A stretch of 64,000 bases of DNA, taken from positions 1,389,924-1,453,923 of the forward strand of contig RPFO01000065.1 of assembly GCA_009746045.1 (NCBI GenBank), in the 5' to 3' direction. This DNA comes from Mesostigma viride (Eukaryota > Streptophyta > Mesostigmatophyceae > Mesostigmatales > Mesostigmataceae). Within the stretch, counting starts at the first letter, position 1. The number at the start of each line of letters is the position of its first letter. The notes beneath the pieces were generated by a model. It was not told the DNA's origin, made no database searches, and saw only the letters and a program-made list of their open reading frames with translations. Shown piece after piece: positions 34,847-43,658 of the stretch. Position numbers and translations under genes: made by a program.

Positions 34847-35839
34847 ATGCTTCGTAACACGCGCGGGGGCGGCAGCGGGAGCGGGGCGGGAGCGGGGGAT
34901 GGCGGGGGTGAGGCAAGGGCAGAAACAGGAAGCCCCGCCAACGTCGTGCCAGAGGGACAGGCAATCCCAACGGCAGAGGGCGTCAATGGCAGGAGGGCGT
35001 CCAACCGGAAGAGGAAGGAGGTGGCACAAGGGGAGGAGCGTGCAGGGTGGCCAACCGACGGCGTGGTGCTGACGGGGGAGGGCCAGAATGATGCTGAACG
35101 GCAAGCACCTGGTAAGAGACCATGTGTGCCTCTGTCTGGTGTTCCTGAAGCTCATGTTCCTGCGCCATTAGCACCCGTAGGAGCTGCTGTCATTGGCAGT
35201 GACCCTCGTGCTTTGCCTGGGACTAGACCTCATATGAGTGCTGTGGCTGTGATGAATGGCCAGAAGCCTCTCAAGCCTCCTGTGGGACAGGAAGAGCTAG
35301 ACAAGTGGTTGGAGGATATGGAGCTAGTTTCATGCTCTGTAGATCCCACTGTCAACCTTGTGCAGGTATTCCACACATCCACGACTAATAGGGATTCAAG
35401 TGAGAGGGTGAGGGACAAGGCTAGGCAGGCTGTCAAGGACAAGCTGACTTGGTCTCAGTTCCTAGAGGGCCTACGTCAGGAGTTTTCTGATAAGGTACTC
35501 AACCTCACTAATCACTATAAGCTCAGCTATGATACCTTTGAGATCAAGGGCACAATAGCTGAGGAGCTGCAGCGGCTCACACGCATCAGGGAGAAGGGGG
35601 CCAAGCATGGCTTCAATCTGACTGATAGAGCAGTGGCAGATTACTTCCTGGATCGCATGGGGCTGAGTGTGGATGGGAGAAATGCAGCTAGGATGTTTGC
35701 TGATCAGACAGATGGGACGTGGCCAGCCTTGCAAAAGGTTATTTTCAATATCCGTCCATCTGACAATGCTGCTTGTAAGGCAATCCAGGTGACTGGTGCC
35801 CCTTCAGCCTCCGCTCATCAGGTCCATGGTGACGCCCCT
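34847..35839 (+). pseudogene. gag of element C, first part, interrupted by element B
   Basis: The ATG at 34847 opens a Gly/Ala-rich leader, then a helical gag-like domain (about codons 140-320) with W-S-Q-F-L-E-G-L and a D-Y-F-L-D-R-M-G-L motif that corresponds to D-D-F-L-G-S-L-G-L in the gag of B. The frame is cut at the CCCCT target of element B and continues without shift at 43297. The apparent stop at 35842-35844 lies within the B LTR. Confidence 0.8.
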
Positions 35840-36467
35840 AGTTAATATTGCCTGGCAAGCAATATTATTCTACTAAGCTACTTGGCTTGTAGAGATTCTA
35901 CTTCCGGTTACTACAATCCAGAAACGGGTTCATTCTGATGAGTATTGCTCGAGATGTGAGCAAGATACTGTTCTACTACATTCTACTTGGATTCAGTTAT
36001 TCTACGGTGGTTCTTCAAGTGACGCGTGGCATACGACGTCTTGTCACAGTGTACGATAGGACATTTAGTCTCCGACACTGCGGTCTATTCAATGCTATTG
36101 ATTAGACGTAACAAATAGTGACAGGACTTGTGCGACAGGACACTGATGTGACTATTTATGGATAACGAGTCGAGATCTGCTGGTCCAGAGTGAAGGACAG
36201 CAATATTGTGAGATGATCTGTCCTATCAGTCATCTGGATGTGACTGCGTCACAATTAGTATATAACGAGCAGGACGCTGCCACTTGGTAGCACCACTTTC
36301 CCTGCACCTGTGTCCTCGCACCTTCGGCGACGGTTCTCACGTGCCTTGTGCGTTCTGTGCTGGTAGCCATAACCAGCAACGTAAACCTATTGATTAATAT
36401 AACTACTTCCTCTGTAGATATTAATCAGTGCAGGCTGAACCACAGTTCAGCCACAGTTTCGTTAACT
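35840..36467 (+). repeat. 5' LTR of element B
   Basis: 628 bp, ends with the inverse of its first six bases (AGTTAA/TTAACT). The 81-nt leader after it holds a perfect hairpin (CGTAATC-TACT-GATTACG, 36485-36502) and no TGG primer-binding site. Confidence 0.93.
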
Positions 36468-36548
36468 CGAATTACAAGCGAGTTCGTAATCTACTGATTA
36501 CGGCATTGATTTCTGGTGTCGGCAATTTTTACGGTGTTTTTCCATTAT

Positions 36549-37112
36549 ATGGGAAACACGCGTGAATATCGTGAGCCATCTCCCGAGCGTGCGTCGGCTC
36601 CATCGTCTTCAGGTTTTAATTTCAACGTTCAACGTACGGCGTCAACTGCTGCGCTGCATTCGCGTGCTGTTCAACCTTCGCTGTCTCAAGCGCTCGTCAG
36701 CCGGCCGCCAGTTTCTAACGATCTGCATCAGTTCGTCGACGACCTTACTCAAGATTTGGAAATCCTGTCGGAAAATTCCCATATTTTCCGAAGGCTTGCA
36801 GCTTCGGGATCAGACGAGCAAGCTCAAGTAATTTCGGCGCTTCGCACCTACGGCTTGGGTGTTCTGGCGTTGGCGACAGCGTGGTCTGGAATTTCGGCGA
36901 CTCTTCCGGCTGTCGCAGTTCCGGTTAGCAACAACGGGTGGGCGTCGTCAGTCGACGGTATCATAAACGTCGCTGCTTCGATTCAGCGGCAATCAAACGC
37001 TGAGGAGCCAGGTGAAAACAGCGAGGGGCTTCCTGATTTATATCCGAGTATTGTGCAGCAGATTTTGGATAACGTATTGCAGTTTCCGCGCGACGATATG
37101 CGGCTGGATTAA
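36549..37112 (+). CDS. ORF1 of element B, unknown protein upstream of gag
   Basis: 187 codons, ATG at 36549. The N-terminus is polar with many Ser, Arg and Pro; from about codon 70 the protein is helical (Q-F-V-D-D-L-T-Q-D-L-E-I-L) with an Ala/Val-rich hydrophobic patch (about codons 105-135). No recognised family. It corresponds in position to ORF1 of A and C. The TAA stop overlaps the start of a 12-bp hairpin (37112-37139) and gag starts 150 nt downstream, so gag would need reinitiation, leaky scanning, splicing or a separate transcript. Confidence 0.65.
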   Translation: MGNTREYREPSPERASAPSSSGFNFNVQRTASTAALHSRAVQPSLSQALVSRPPVSNDLHQFVDDLTQDLEILSENSHIFRRLAASGSDEQAQVISALRTYGLGVLALATAWSGISATLPAVAVPVSNNGWASSVDGIINVAASIQRQSNAEEPGENSEGLPDLYPSIVQQILDNVLQFPRDDMRLD

Positions 37113-37262
37113 ATTTTCTGTTATAATTAACAGAGAATTAATTCAGGAAAATTTTTTTCTTGGTTCCAGAGCTTAAGGGATTAATTTATTAATTCCCCAG
37201 CAGTATTCTTTCTTCAGCATCGGCATCGGCATCGACAGTTGTCATCGGCATTCGCAGCGACC

Positions 37263-38326
37263 ATGCAGGGTTTGGAAGACGGCGAGATACGCGGCGAACA
37301 AATGCTGCGGGGTCAGAATTTTAATCGTCCAGCAGCAGCAGAGCAGCCCCGCAGAGCCAAGGCCCAGGAGGGCTTTGCTATTCTTAACCAGCTTCCCAGT
37401 CTCAAGGAGCACTGGACTGTTAAGGATAAGGATATTACCATTAGGCACCTTAAGGGATATAAGGGCTTGTATAATGGTAACAATCCTCTGCAGGTGCTGT
37501 GTATGTCACAGTACCTTCTTAAGTGTCCCAAGAGGGTGCAGAAGTATGTAAATGACAAGTTTGAGGATGGAGATTCCTGGGATGTTTTTATAGCTGAGTT
37601 TGAGGTGTTCCTAGATGATAAGAGGGCTAGTGATGGCTCCTTTTGGAAGAAGGAGTACATTGATTTCAAGGCTGAGGGTCTGATTCTGCAGGCATTTGAG
37701 GATTTTCAGGAGCTCAGGCACAATTGTGCTGGCAAGGGGTATGTAGTGTCAGATGAGATTGCCATGGATGATTTCCTAGGTAGCCTGGGATTGGATGAGG
37801 TCACCTTGGATAACCTGCAGGTGCACATGCGTACATGCACCACCTGGGCTGCTATGGTGGCCAAGATCAAGGATTATTTCAGGGGCAAGTATGTGGGAGG
37901 CAAGAAGGAGGCAGACAAGGCCAGGGAGAAGCAGAAGGAGAAGGATAAGGTGGATGTGGCAGCTGCAGCAGGGGGCAGTGTTCCCAAGGTCAAGGGCAAC
38001 CAATGGGGGGGGCAGCCCTCCAACGGTTATGGTCCACCAAGGTCAGGGCCTTCCAAGCGGGGGGCTTCCAGGCCAAGGGCTTCAGTGGCTTCAAGCGTCG
38101 TGGAGGTCCTTCCCAGGAGCAGCCAGCGGCTCAGCGTCCCAGATTTGATTTCAACAGGGTGGGGTCCCAGCGGGGACCACCTGGGGTGGGGACACCTCGT
38201 ATCACATGTTATTTCTGTCACCAGCAGGGCCACATCCGTAAGGACTGCCCTAGCTGGCGTAAGCAAAGGGGCCAAGGGGGTATAACAACCCAACCTGACA
38301 GGCTCAGCCTTCCCTGGGCTTGCTAG
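37263..38326 (+). CDS. gag of element B with C-terminal zinc knuckle (frame change)
   Basis: The ATG at 37263 opens a gag-like domain: V-L-C-M-S-Q-Y-L, W-D-V-F-I-A-E-F-E and D-D-F-L-G-S-L-G-L-D-E in a helical protein, followed by a Lys/Glu-rich region. The frame runs to 38285, but the CCHC knuckle (C-Y-F-C-x4-H-x4-C, about 38209-38250) is in the -1 frame, open from about 38003 to 38326. An eight-G run at 38004-38011 lies where the frames overlap and could be either a slippage site or a one-base error. The pol frame (opening after 38298) overlaps the knuckle frame again in the -1 register. Confidence 0.75.
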
Positions 38327-41300
38327 GGTCCGCCAGGGAGGGGGCTAAGAGTGACCCCCCCATTACTCTGGATGAAGTTGATTTGCTCCCTGCACAGGTT
38401 GAGAGTCTCCCGCTTAAGGTTGAGAGTCCCCCTGCACAGGTTGAGGGTGCATCCATGGAGGAAGAACACAATGGGGTAGTGACTGGGTCTTCCCACGTCA
38501 CCATGGTGAAAGCAGTTACCACAAGGCAACAACGTTCCCACATGGCTCTTGGAGGTAGTTTGCGTACTCCTTCAATGTTGGAGCGTGGAAGTCCTGCCTT
38601 AGGGCAGGAAGCTCCTTTAGAGGAGGAGGATGAGGCTGATGGCCTGAATGATGCAATGGGGAGCTTGGTTGTAAGAGAGAGTGCTGTTCCAAGCACCTCA
38701 CCTGTATTTAATAAAATGTCTCTTGTGTCAAACATTGCATTGAGATTGCATCATATGTTTGGTCATGCTGCCCAGGCACTCCAGTTTGCAAGGAGGCTGG
38801 GAGGGACATCTTTGTTTAATGCAGTAAAGCAGGTTGCTGAGGCTTGTTCCTGTAGGCTGGTTGCTCCCAAGCCTAAGAAGTCTCATGTCAGACAACCTGT
38901 GTTGCAGCCTGGATATGTACAATGTGATATCCAAGAAATCAGGAAACTGATTTTGTTGGTGGGTGTTGACAGATACACCAAGTACAAGGTGCTGGAGCTG
39001 TTGCAAGACAAATCTAAGCCATGTTTGGTGGCTGGGCTCCAGGCTATCAGATCCAGAATGAAACCAGTGATCCAGCTGCAGTGTGATTTAGAATTTGAGT
39101 GCTGCATGGGGCATGAAGACCTCCCTGAGTTATTTGTTGTACACAGGGAGTCCCATGGCAGTCAAGGCGTGGTGGAGAGGACAATCAGAGAGCTCAAGAC
39201 TATTCTGCTGACGGAGAAGAAGATTCCAAGATTGGTTCCAGCTATTATCAAGACGGCCTGGTTAAGGTCAGTTGAGGACAGATTGAATGTCAGGGCACCC
39301 ATGTATGTTGGAGAGGTCCCTGTGACTCCATTATCATTGCATCTTCGGGAGCTCCCTACTGAGGTTGAGCAAGCCTGGAAAGATAGCCTTATGTTCAAGT
39401 TTGCCAAGTTGAGGCAGAAAGACAAGGGCTGGAGTGTTCTGAAACCTGTTGTTGGCCAGAGGGTAATTGTGTGGAAAGAGCCCAAGCTTGCAGGCAAGCG
39501 TGGTAGCTGGCACCCTGGAGTAGTGACCAGGGTGGAACTAGCTGGGCACAAGTGCTGGGTGAAGATGGAGGATCCTCCCCAGAATGTGCACCGTCTGTCG
39601 TGGTCATATGTACGTCTAAGGGGTGCTGAAGCAGAGGCAGTAACTCCTGATGTGACAACCTTGCCAGTTGGTCATGACGTCATCCCTGATCATCACGTTC
39701 CGGCTGGAAGTAATCCCCGGGTAAGTCCTGGCCAGACCCCTGGACCGGTTAACTTTCCAGATTTAGAGCAGGCAGATGTGGTCCCCTCTAGCCTCACTAA
39801 GCATAGAGGTGTGGGCCTGAAAGATGTGGTGCTGGCTATGCAAAAAGCCAAGCAAAAGCCTCGGGTGTCCAAGCTCAGCCAGTTGGGGGAGTCCGAGTGC
39901 ACTGCACTAGAAGTAGATACCAATGCAGAGGTCTCAATCATGGGGTCTCAGCATACAGGGCAGCGGCAGATTGGCGAGTCTAGCTGTTCCTGGGTGTCTG
40001 ACTTTAGTGGCAGGGTTCATATGAAAGTGGTAGGAGAAATCATCTTACCATTTATGGGTGTAGATGTTTCCTTCCTAGTGCTAGAAGATTACGATGGCCC
40101 TATCATTTTGGGTCAGAATTTTCTTTGCACCCCTGGAGTTGTGGTTGTATCTCATAGCCTTATTCGTAAGGGTTGGGGTAGCATTCCACTGACTAACTTC
40201 AGGGCCCTGAATCTTAATTTTTTCTCTGTGAAAGCGATCAGGAATGTGCAGTGGCCTGAGGATCAGATTCCTGTGGCTTCCAGTCTTGTGATGCCAGCTG
40301 CTCTTCATCCTAGCAGTATTGGTATTACTAAGAGATCACTGGCTGCTCATTCTCCTCTTAGCTATGATCAGCTTGTCCAGGAAATGAGTTCTCCTCTGAT
40401 GTTTGAGGCCTGGAGGCTAGCATTTGCCAAGGCCCTAGAGGAGTGGTTGCAGTTTGACTGCTGTCAGCCTGTGAATGAAGTTCCTCCATACAGTACACGG
40501 TTGAAGCTCAGATTCGTCATCAAGCGGAAGGAGGTGGAGGGGGTGTCTGTTCCCCATGTGCGTCCAGTTCTTAATGAATACCGTGGTACTGGGGATCTTC
40601 TGGGCGAGGAGTTGTATACACCTGGGATGCTACATGATACATGGCGTATTTTATTGTGCCTGTATGTCGGTATGCTGAACCAGGGTGCTGATGTGTCTTC
40701 AGTTCTGCTAGATTTCAAGAGAGCATTTCTGAAGGGTGATCCCAGTGTGGCTCAGCAGGTGTGGCATTGTGAAACTCCATTTCATGTGCCAGTTCCTGTA
40801 GCCTGGCAGGCAGAGCTCCAGTCTAGCTACCTGCTGATTCTGAAGGGTCTAGAAGGTCTCAGGTCCAGTCCCATCATTTGGAGGCTCACCTTGGAAGACT
40901 TCTTGACTAAACACTGTGGGTTGAAGGTGTCATCTGTGGACCCATGTTTATTGCTGGGTAGGTGGCATGATTTACCTGTGTATGCTAGCCTGCATGGTGA
41001 TGACTTGCACTTGATTGCTCCCACTAAGTGGTTGAGTCAGTTTGTGCCCATCATTAATGATGCATTTCCTTTGGGAAAAGAATTGTGGCAGAAGCCTGGA
41101 GAGGCTGTCACGTTCTGTGGAATGCAGGCTACATTGGTTCAGGAGGGGAGTCAGTGGCTGATTAAGCTGCAGGCGGGCAATGACTACAAGAGTACCATTC
41201 TTCAATCTGTTCCAGAGGTCATGACGTCATCCATTGCACCTGAGCTGAAAGGCAAGTTGGCCTGGTATGGCAGCATTTGTGGGCCTGACATGATGGTCCA

Positions 41301-41892
41301 TAGCAGATCCCCTGATGATGTGCTAATTCTGGAGGAGCCTTCCCAGATTATTGCACATGTTAACAAGTCTCCTGGTATTACTTTAGCTGGGATAGATTTG
41401 TCTTTGCCATTTTCCTTGGATATCTATGTTGATAGCTCCATGGATAGCAGGCAAGTTTCTAAGGTCAGAGGCAGGTCAGCTGGCTTGTTTGTGCTTCAGC
41501 AACATAGGCCTAGTCTTGTGGCCTGGTACAGTCGTCTTCAAAGAAGGGTTGCTGTGAGTTCAGATGTCTCTGAGTGCAGAGCCATTTGTGAAGGGATTCA
41601 GTCTAGTTTGTACATCAAGGAGCTGTTGCTAGCTATGGCTTCAGTGACTCCTCATACTCTTCAGCTGGAAACCTTGATCCTTTCAGATAACATGGGTATG
41701 GTCCAGTTTGTGCACAAGCAGTTGGCCAGAAGCAGAGATCTGGATTATCTCCTGTTGAAGGAGTTGGCAGGTCTGGTGGATATTCAACATCTTCCAGGTT
41801 CTGAGAATCCTGCTGATGCCTTGACCAAGTTGCCTCACAAGTCTGCTGAGCAATATAAGCTTCTTTACAAGCTGATGAGCTCCTCTGTGTGA
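38320..41892 (+). CDS. pol of element B: integrase, retropepsin-like, RT, RNase H
   Basis: 1190 codons without a break, no ATG at the start, so probably made by frameshifting from gag. Integrase: HHCC zinc domain (H144/H145, H148, C-S-C near 174) and catalytic D203, D256, E286, with only 29 residues between the last two. Retropepsin-like domain: D533-T-N-A, V-S-D-F-S-G, I-I-L-G-Q-N-F-L at 595-602. RT of copia type: D798 in D-F-K-R-A-F-L-K-G-D, E-G-L-R-S-S-P-I-I-W, and the active-site box H892-G-D-D895 where copia elements have Y-V-D-D. RNase H: D1038, E1085, D1123, D1166 with N-P-A-D-A-L-T-K. The protease between integrase and RT is the notable feature; A and C share it. Confidence 0.93.
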   Translation: MLGSAREGAKSDPPITLDEVDLLPAQVESLPLKVESPPAQVEGASMEEEHNGVVTGSSHVTMVKAVTTRQQRSHMALGGSLRTPSMLERGSPALGQEAPLEEEDEADGLNDAMGSLVVRESAVPSTSPVFNKMSLVSNIALRLHHMFGHAAQALQFARRLGGTSLFNAVKQVAEACSCRLVAPKPKKSHVRQPVLQPGYVQCDIQEIRKLILLVGVDRYTKYKVLELLQDKSKPCLVAGLQAIRSRMKPVIQLQCDLEFECCMGHEDLPELFVVHRESHGSQGVVERTIRELKTILLTEKKIPRLVPAIIKTAWLRSVEDRLNVRAPMYVGEVPVTPLSLHLRELPTEVEQAWKDSLMFKFAKLRQKDKGWSVLKPVVGQRVIVWKEPKLAGKRGSWHPGVVTRVELAGHKCWVKMEDPPQNVHRLSWSYVRLRGAEAEAVTPDVTTLPVGHDVIPDHHVPAGSNPRVSPGQTPGPVNFPDLEQADVVPSSLTKHRGVGLKDVVLAMQKAKQKPRVSKLSQLGESECTALEVDTNAEVSIMGSQHTGQRQIGESSCSWVSDFSGRVHMKVVGEIILPFMGVDVSFLVLEDYDGPIILGQNFLCTPGVVVVSHSLIRKGWGSIPLTNFRALNLNFFSVKAIRNVQWPEDQIPVASSLVMPAALHPSSIGITKRSLAAHSPLSYDQLVQEMSSPLMFEAWRLAFAKALEEWLQFDCCQPVNEVPPYSTRLKLRFVIKRKEVEGVSVPHVRPVLNEYRGTGDLLGEELYTPGMLHDTWRILLCLYVGMLNQGADVSSVLLDFKRAFLKGDPSVAQQVWHCETPFHVPVPVAWQAELQSSYLLILKGLEGLRSSPIIWRLTLEDFLTKHCGLKVSSVDPCLLLGRWHDLPVYASLHGDDLHLIAPTKWLSQFVPIINDAFPLGKELWQKPGEAVTFCGMQATLVQEGSQWLIKLQAGNDYKSTILQSVPEVMTSSIAPELKGKLAWYGSICGPDMMVHSRSPDDVLILEEPSQIIAHVNKSPGITLAGIDLSLPFSLDIYVDSSMDSRQVSKVRGRSAGLFVLQQHRPSLVAWYSRLQRRVAVSSDVSECRAICEGIQSSLYIKELLLAMASVTPHTLQLETLILSDNMGMVQFVHKQLARSRDLDYLLLKELAGLVDIQHLPGSENPADALTKLPHKSAEQYKLLYKLMSSSV

Positions 41893-42668
41893 GTTGAGCA
41901 ATTCCAGTTGGAGCTTTGAGCTTGATGACTGATTGGGTGAGAAGAGCTAACATAGAGCTGGGCTCTGTTATGCTGAGAGCTGTGTTGCTCTGAGGGCAGT
42001 AATGCTCTGTGTACATATGTGTATAATACTGTATTCTATGTAATGCTCAGTCATGGAGCATGATGTTGGTTGGGGGTTTGTCCTCAGTTTGAGGTTTGTC
42101 TCAACCAAAGGGATTTTATAGGGCAGGGTTCGATTCCCTGGGGCTGCTTAGGCGGATTTTCCCGGATTGGCTGACCCATCAACCTTGCTGGTGAGGTGGC
42201 GACAGGTCCCCCTAGTTTTGTCCCAGACAGAGGAAGGTAGTTTGTCATGTGCTTAATATATTTTGTGATGTGCTATTTCTCAGTCCATGGTGGGCGCCAG
42301 TTCTGATAACTATCAATGTCTACCTGATAAGGTCTTGTGGGTAACTTGTGGGGTTCCAATCAGGAGCCATTATGGTGGTGATTCCATTTTGGTCATTATT
42401 CTGGTTAGCCACAAGCTGCTACTCCAAACACTTGGCTTTCTACTTCCAGTGGATAGGGAATTCATTGTAATTCGTCATGGCTGAGATGTGTTGTGATCTG
42501 GTGCTTGATTAATCCCGAGCAGAGACTACAGAGAGCTGGGAGGGATGTCAAGTGCTATGCATGTTGTTTCTATATATGTGTTGCCAAGCCTAACAGCTCT
42601 AAAAGAAAGAAAGGGCTGGAGTTAATATGGCTGTTATGTCCAAGCTCTAAAAGAGAAGAAAGGGCTGG
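41893..42668 (+). other. 3' untranslated region of element B
   Basis: Contains a 5-bp stem and 7-nt loop CAGGG-TTCGATT-CCCTG (42124-42140) like a tRNA T-arm, the motif GGGCGCCAGTTCTGATAAC (42292-42310), and two polypurine tracts ending in GGGCTGG (42601-42618 and 42648-42668). The second tract abuts the LTR and is the likely primer site. Confidence 0.7.
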
Positions 42669-43296
42669 AGTTAATATTGCCTGGCAAGCAATATTATTCT
42701 ACTAAGCTACTTGGCTTGTAGAGATTCTACTTCCGGTTACTACAATCCAGAAACGGGTTCATTCTGATGAGTATTGCTCGAGATGTGAGCAAGATACTGT
42801 TCTACTACATTCTACTTGGATTCAGTGATTCTACGGTGGTTCTTCAAGTGACGCGTGGCATACGACGTCTTGTCACAGTGTACGATAGGACATTTAGTCT
42901 CCGACACTGCGGTCTATTCAATGCTATTGATTAGACGTAACAAATAGTGACAGGACTTGTGCGACAGGACACTGATGTGACTATTTATGGATAACGAGTC
43001 GAGATCTGCTGGTCCAGAGTGAAGGACAGCAATATTGTGAGATGATCTGTCCTATCAGTCATCTGGATGTGACTGCGTCACAATTAGTATATAACGAGCA
43101 GGACGCTGCCACTTGGTAACACCACTTTCCCTGCACCTGTGTCCTCGCACCTTCGGCGACGGTTCTCACGTGCCTTGTGCGTTCTGTGCTGGTAGCCATA
43201 ACCAGCAACGTAAACCTATTGATTAATATAACTACTTCCTCTGTAGATATTAATCAGTGCAGGCTGAACCACAGTTCAGCCACAGTTTCGTTAACT
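42669..43296 (+). repeat. 3' LTR of element B
   Basis: 628 bp, followed by the target duplication CCCCT at 43297-43301, where gag of element C resumes. Confidence 0.93.
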
Positions 43297-43658
43297 CCCC
43301 TGGGCAGGGTGCTCAGGGAGAAACCAGACCTAGTAGGCGTCAGAGGGCTAACAGGCGCAGGCAGAATGGTAACCAGGGTGGCAAGGGCCAGCAGCAGGGA
43401 TCCAAAGGCAAGGGTCAGCAGCAGGCTGGTGGTCACCAGGGTGGTCAGCAGAACAAGGGTGGCCAAGGGCAAGGCAAGAGCCAGGGCCAGGGCACCCAGG
43501 CTAGTCAGAGCAGCCAGAACCAGGGTGGCCTGAAGAAGGCTGCTGCTGGGAAGGATGACAAGTGCTTTGGATGTGGCAGGACGGGTCATTGGCGACGTGA
43601 CTGCCCAGACCAGGCCAAGTCTGCTGGAGCAGGCTCTGGCCAGGTGGGTAAGCCATGA
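43297..43658 (+). pseudogene. gag of element C, second part, with zinc knuckle
   Basis: Continues the frame left at 35839. A basic Q/G/K-rich tail is followed by the knuckle C-F-G-C-x4-H-x4-C (about 43563-43604). The frame ends with TGA at 43656-43658; the same frame then stays open into the beginning of pol. Confidence 0.8.

Larger units (their letters stand above)
35840..43296 (+). mobile_element. LTR retrotransposon B, the best preserved member
   Basis: Two 628-bp LTRs (35840-36467, 42669-43296) begin AGTTAATATTGCC and end TTTCGTTAACT. CCCCT flanks the element (35835-35839, 43297-43301). I saw two differences between LTRs (CAGTTATTC/CAGTGATTC, TGGTAGCAC/TGGTAACAC). It contains ORF1, gag with zinc knuckle and an uninterrupted 1190-codon pol, then a 3' region with a T-arm-like hairpin and duplicated polypurine tracts. 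It is inserted in gag of element C, hence younger than C. It looks potentially autonomous. Confidence 0.94.

Noticed and set aside
38004..38011. Confirmed programmed frameshift at the eight-G run in B gag
   Set aside because: The position suits slippage, but a homopolymer sequencing error explains it equally well.
42124..42140. tRNA gene
   Set aside because: Only the T-arm is convincing; no matching D-arm, anticodon arm or acceptor stem could be built in B or C.
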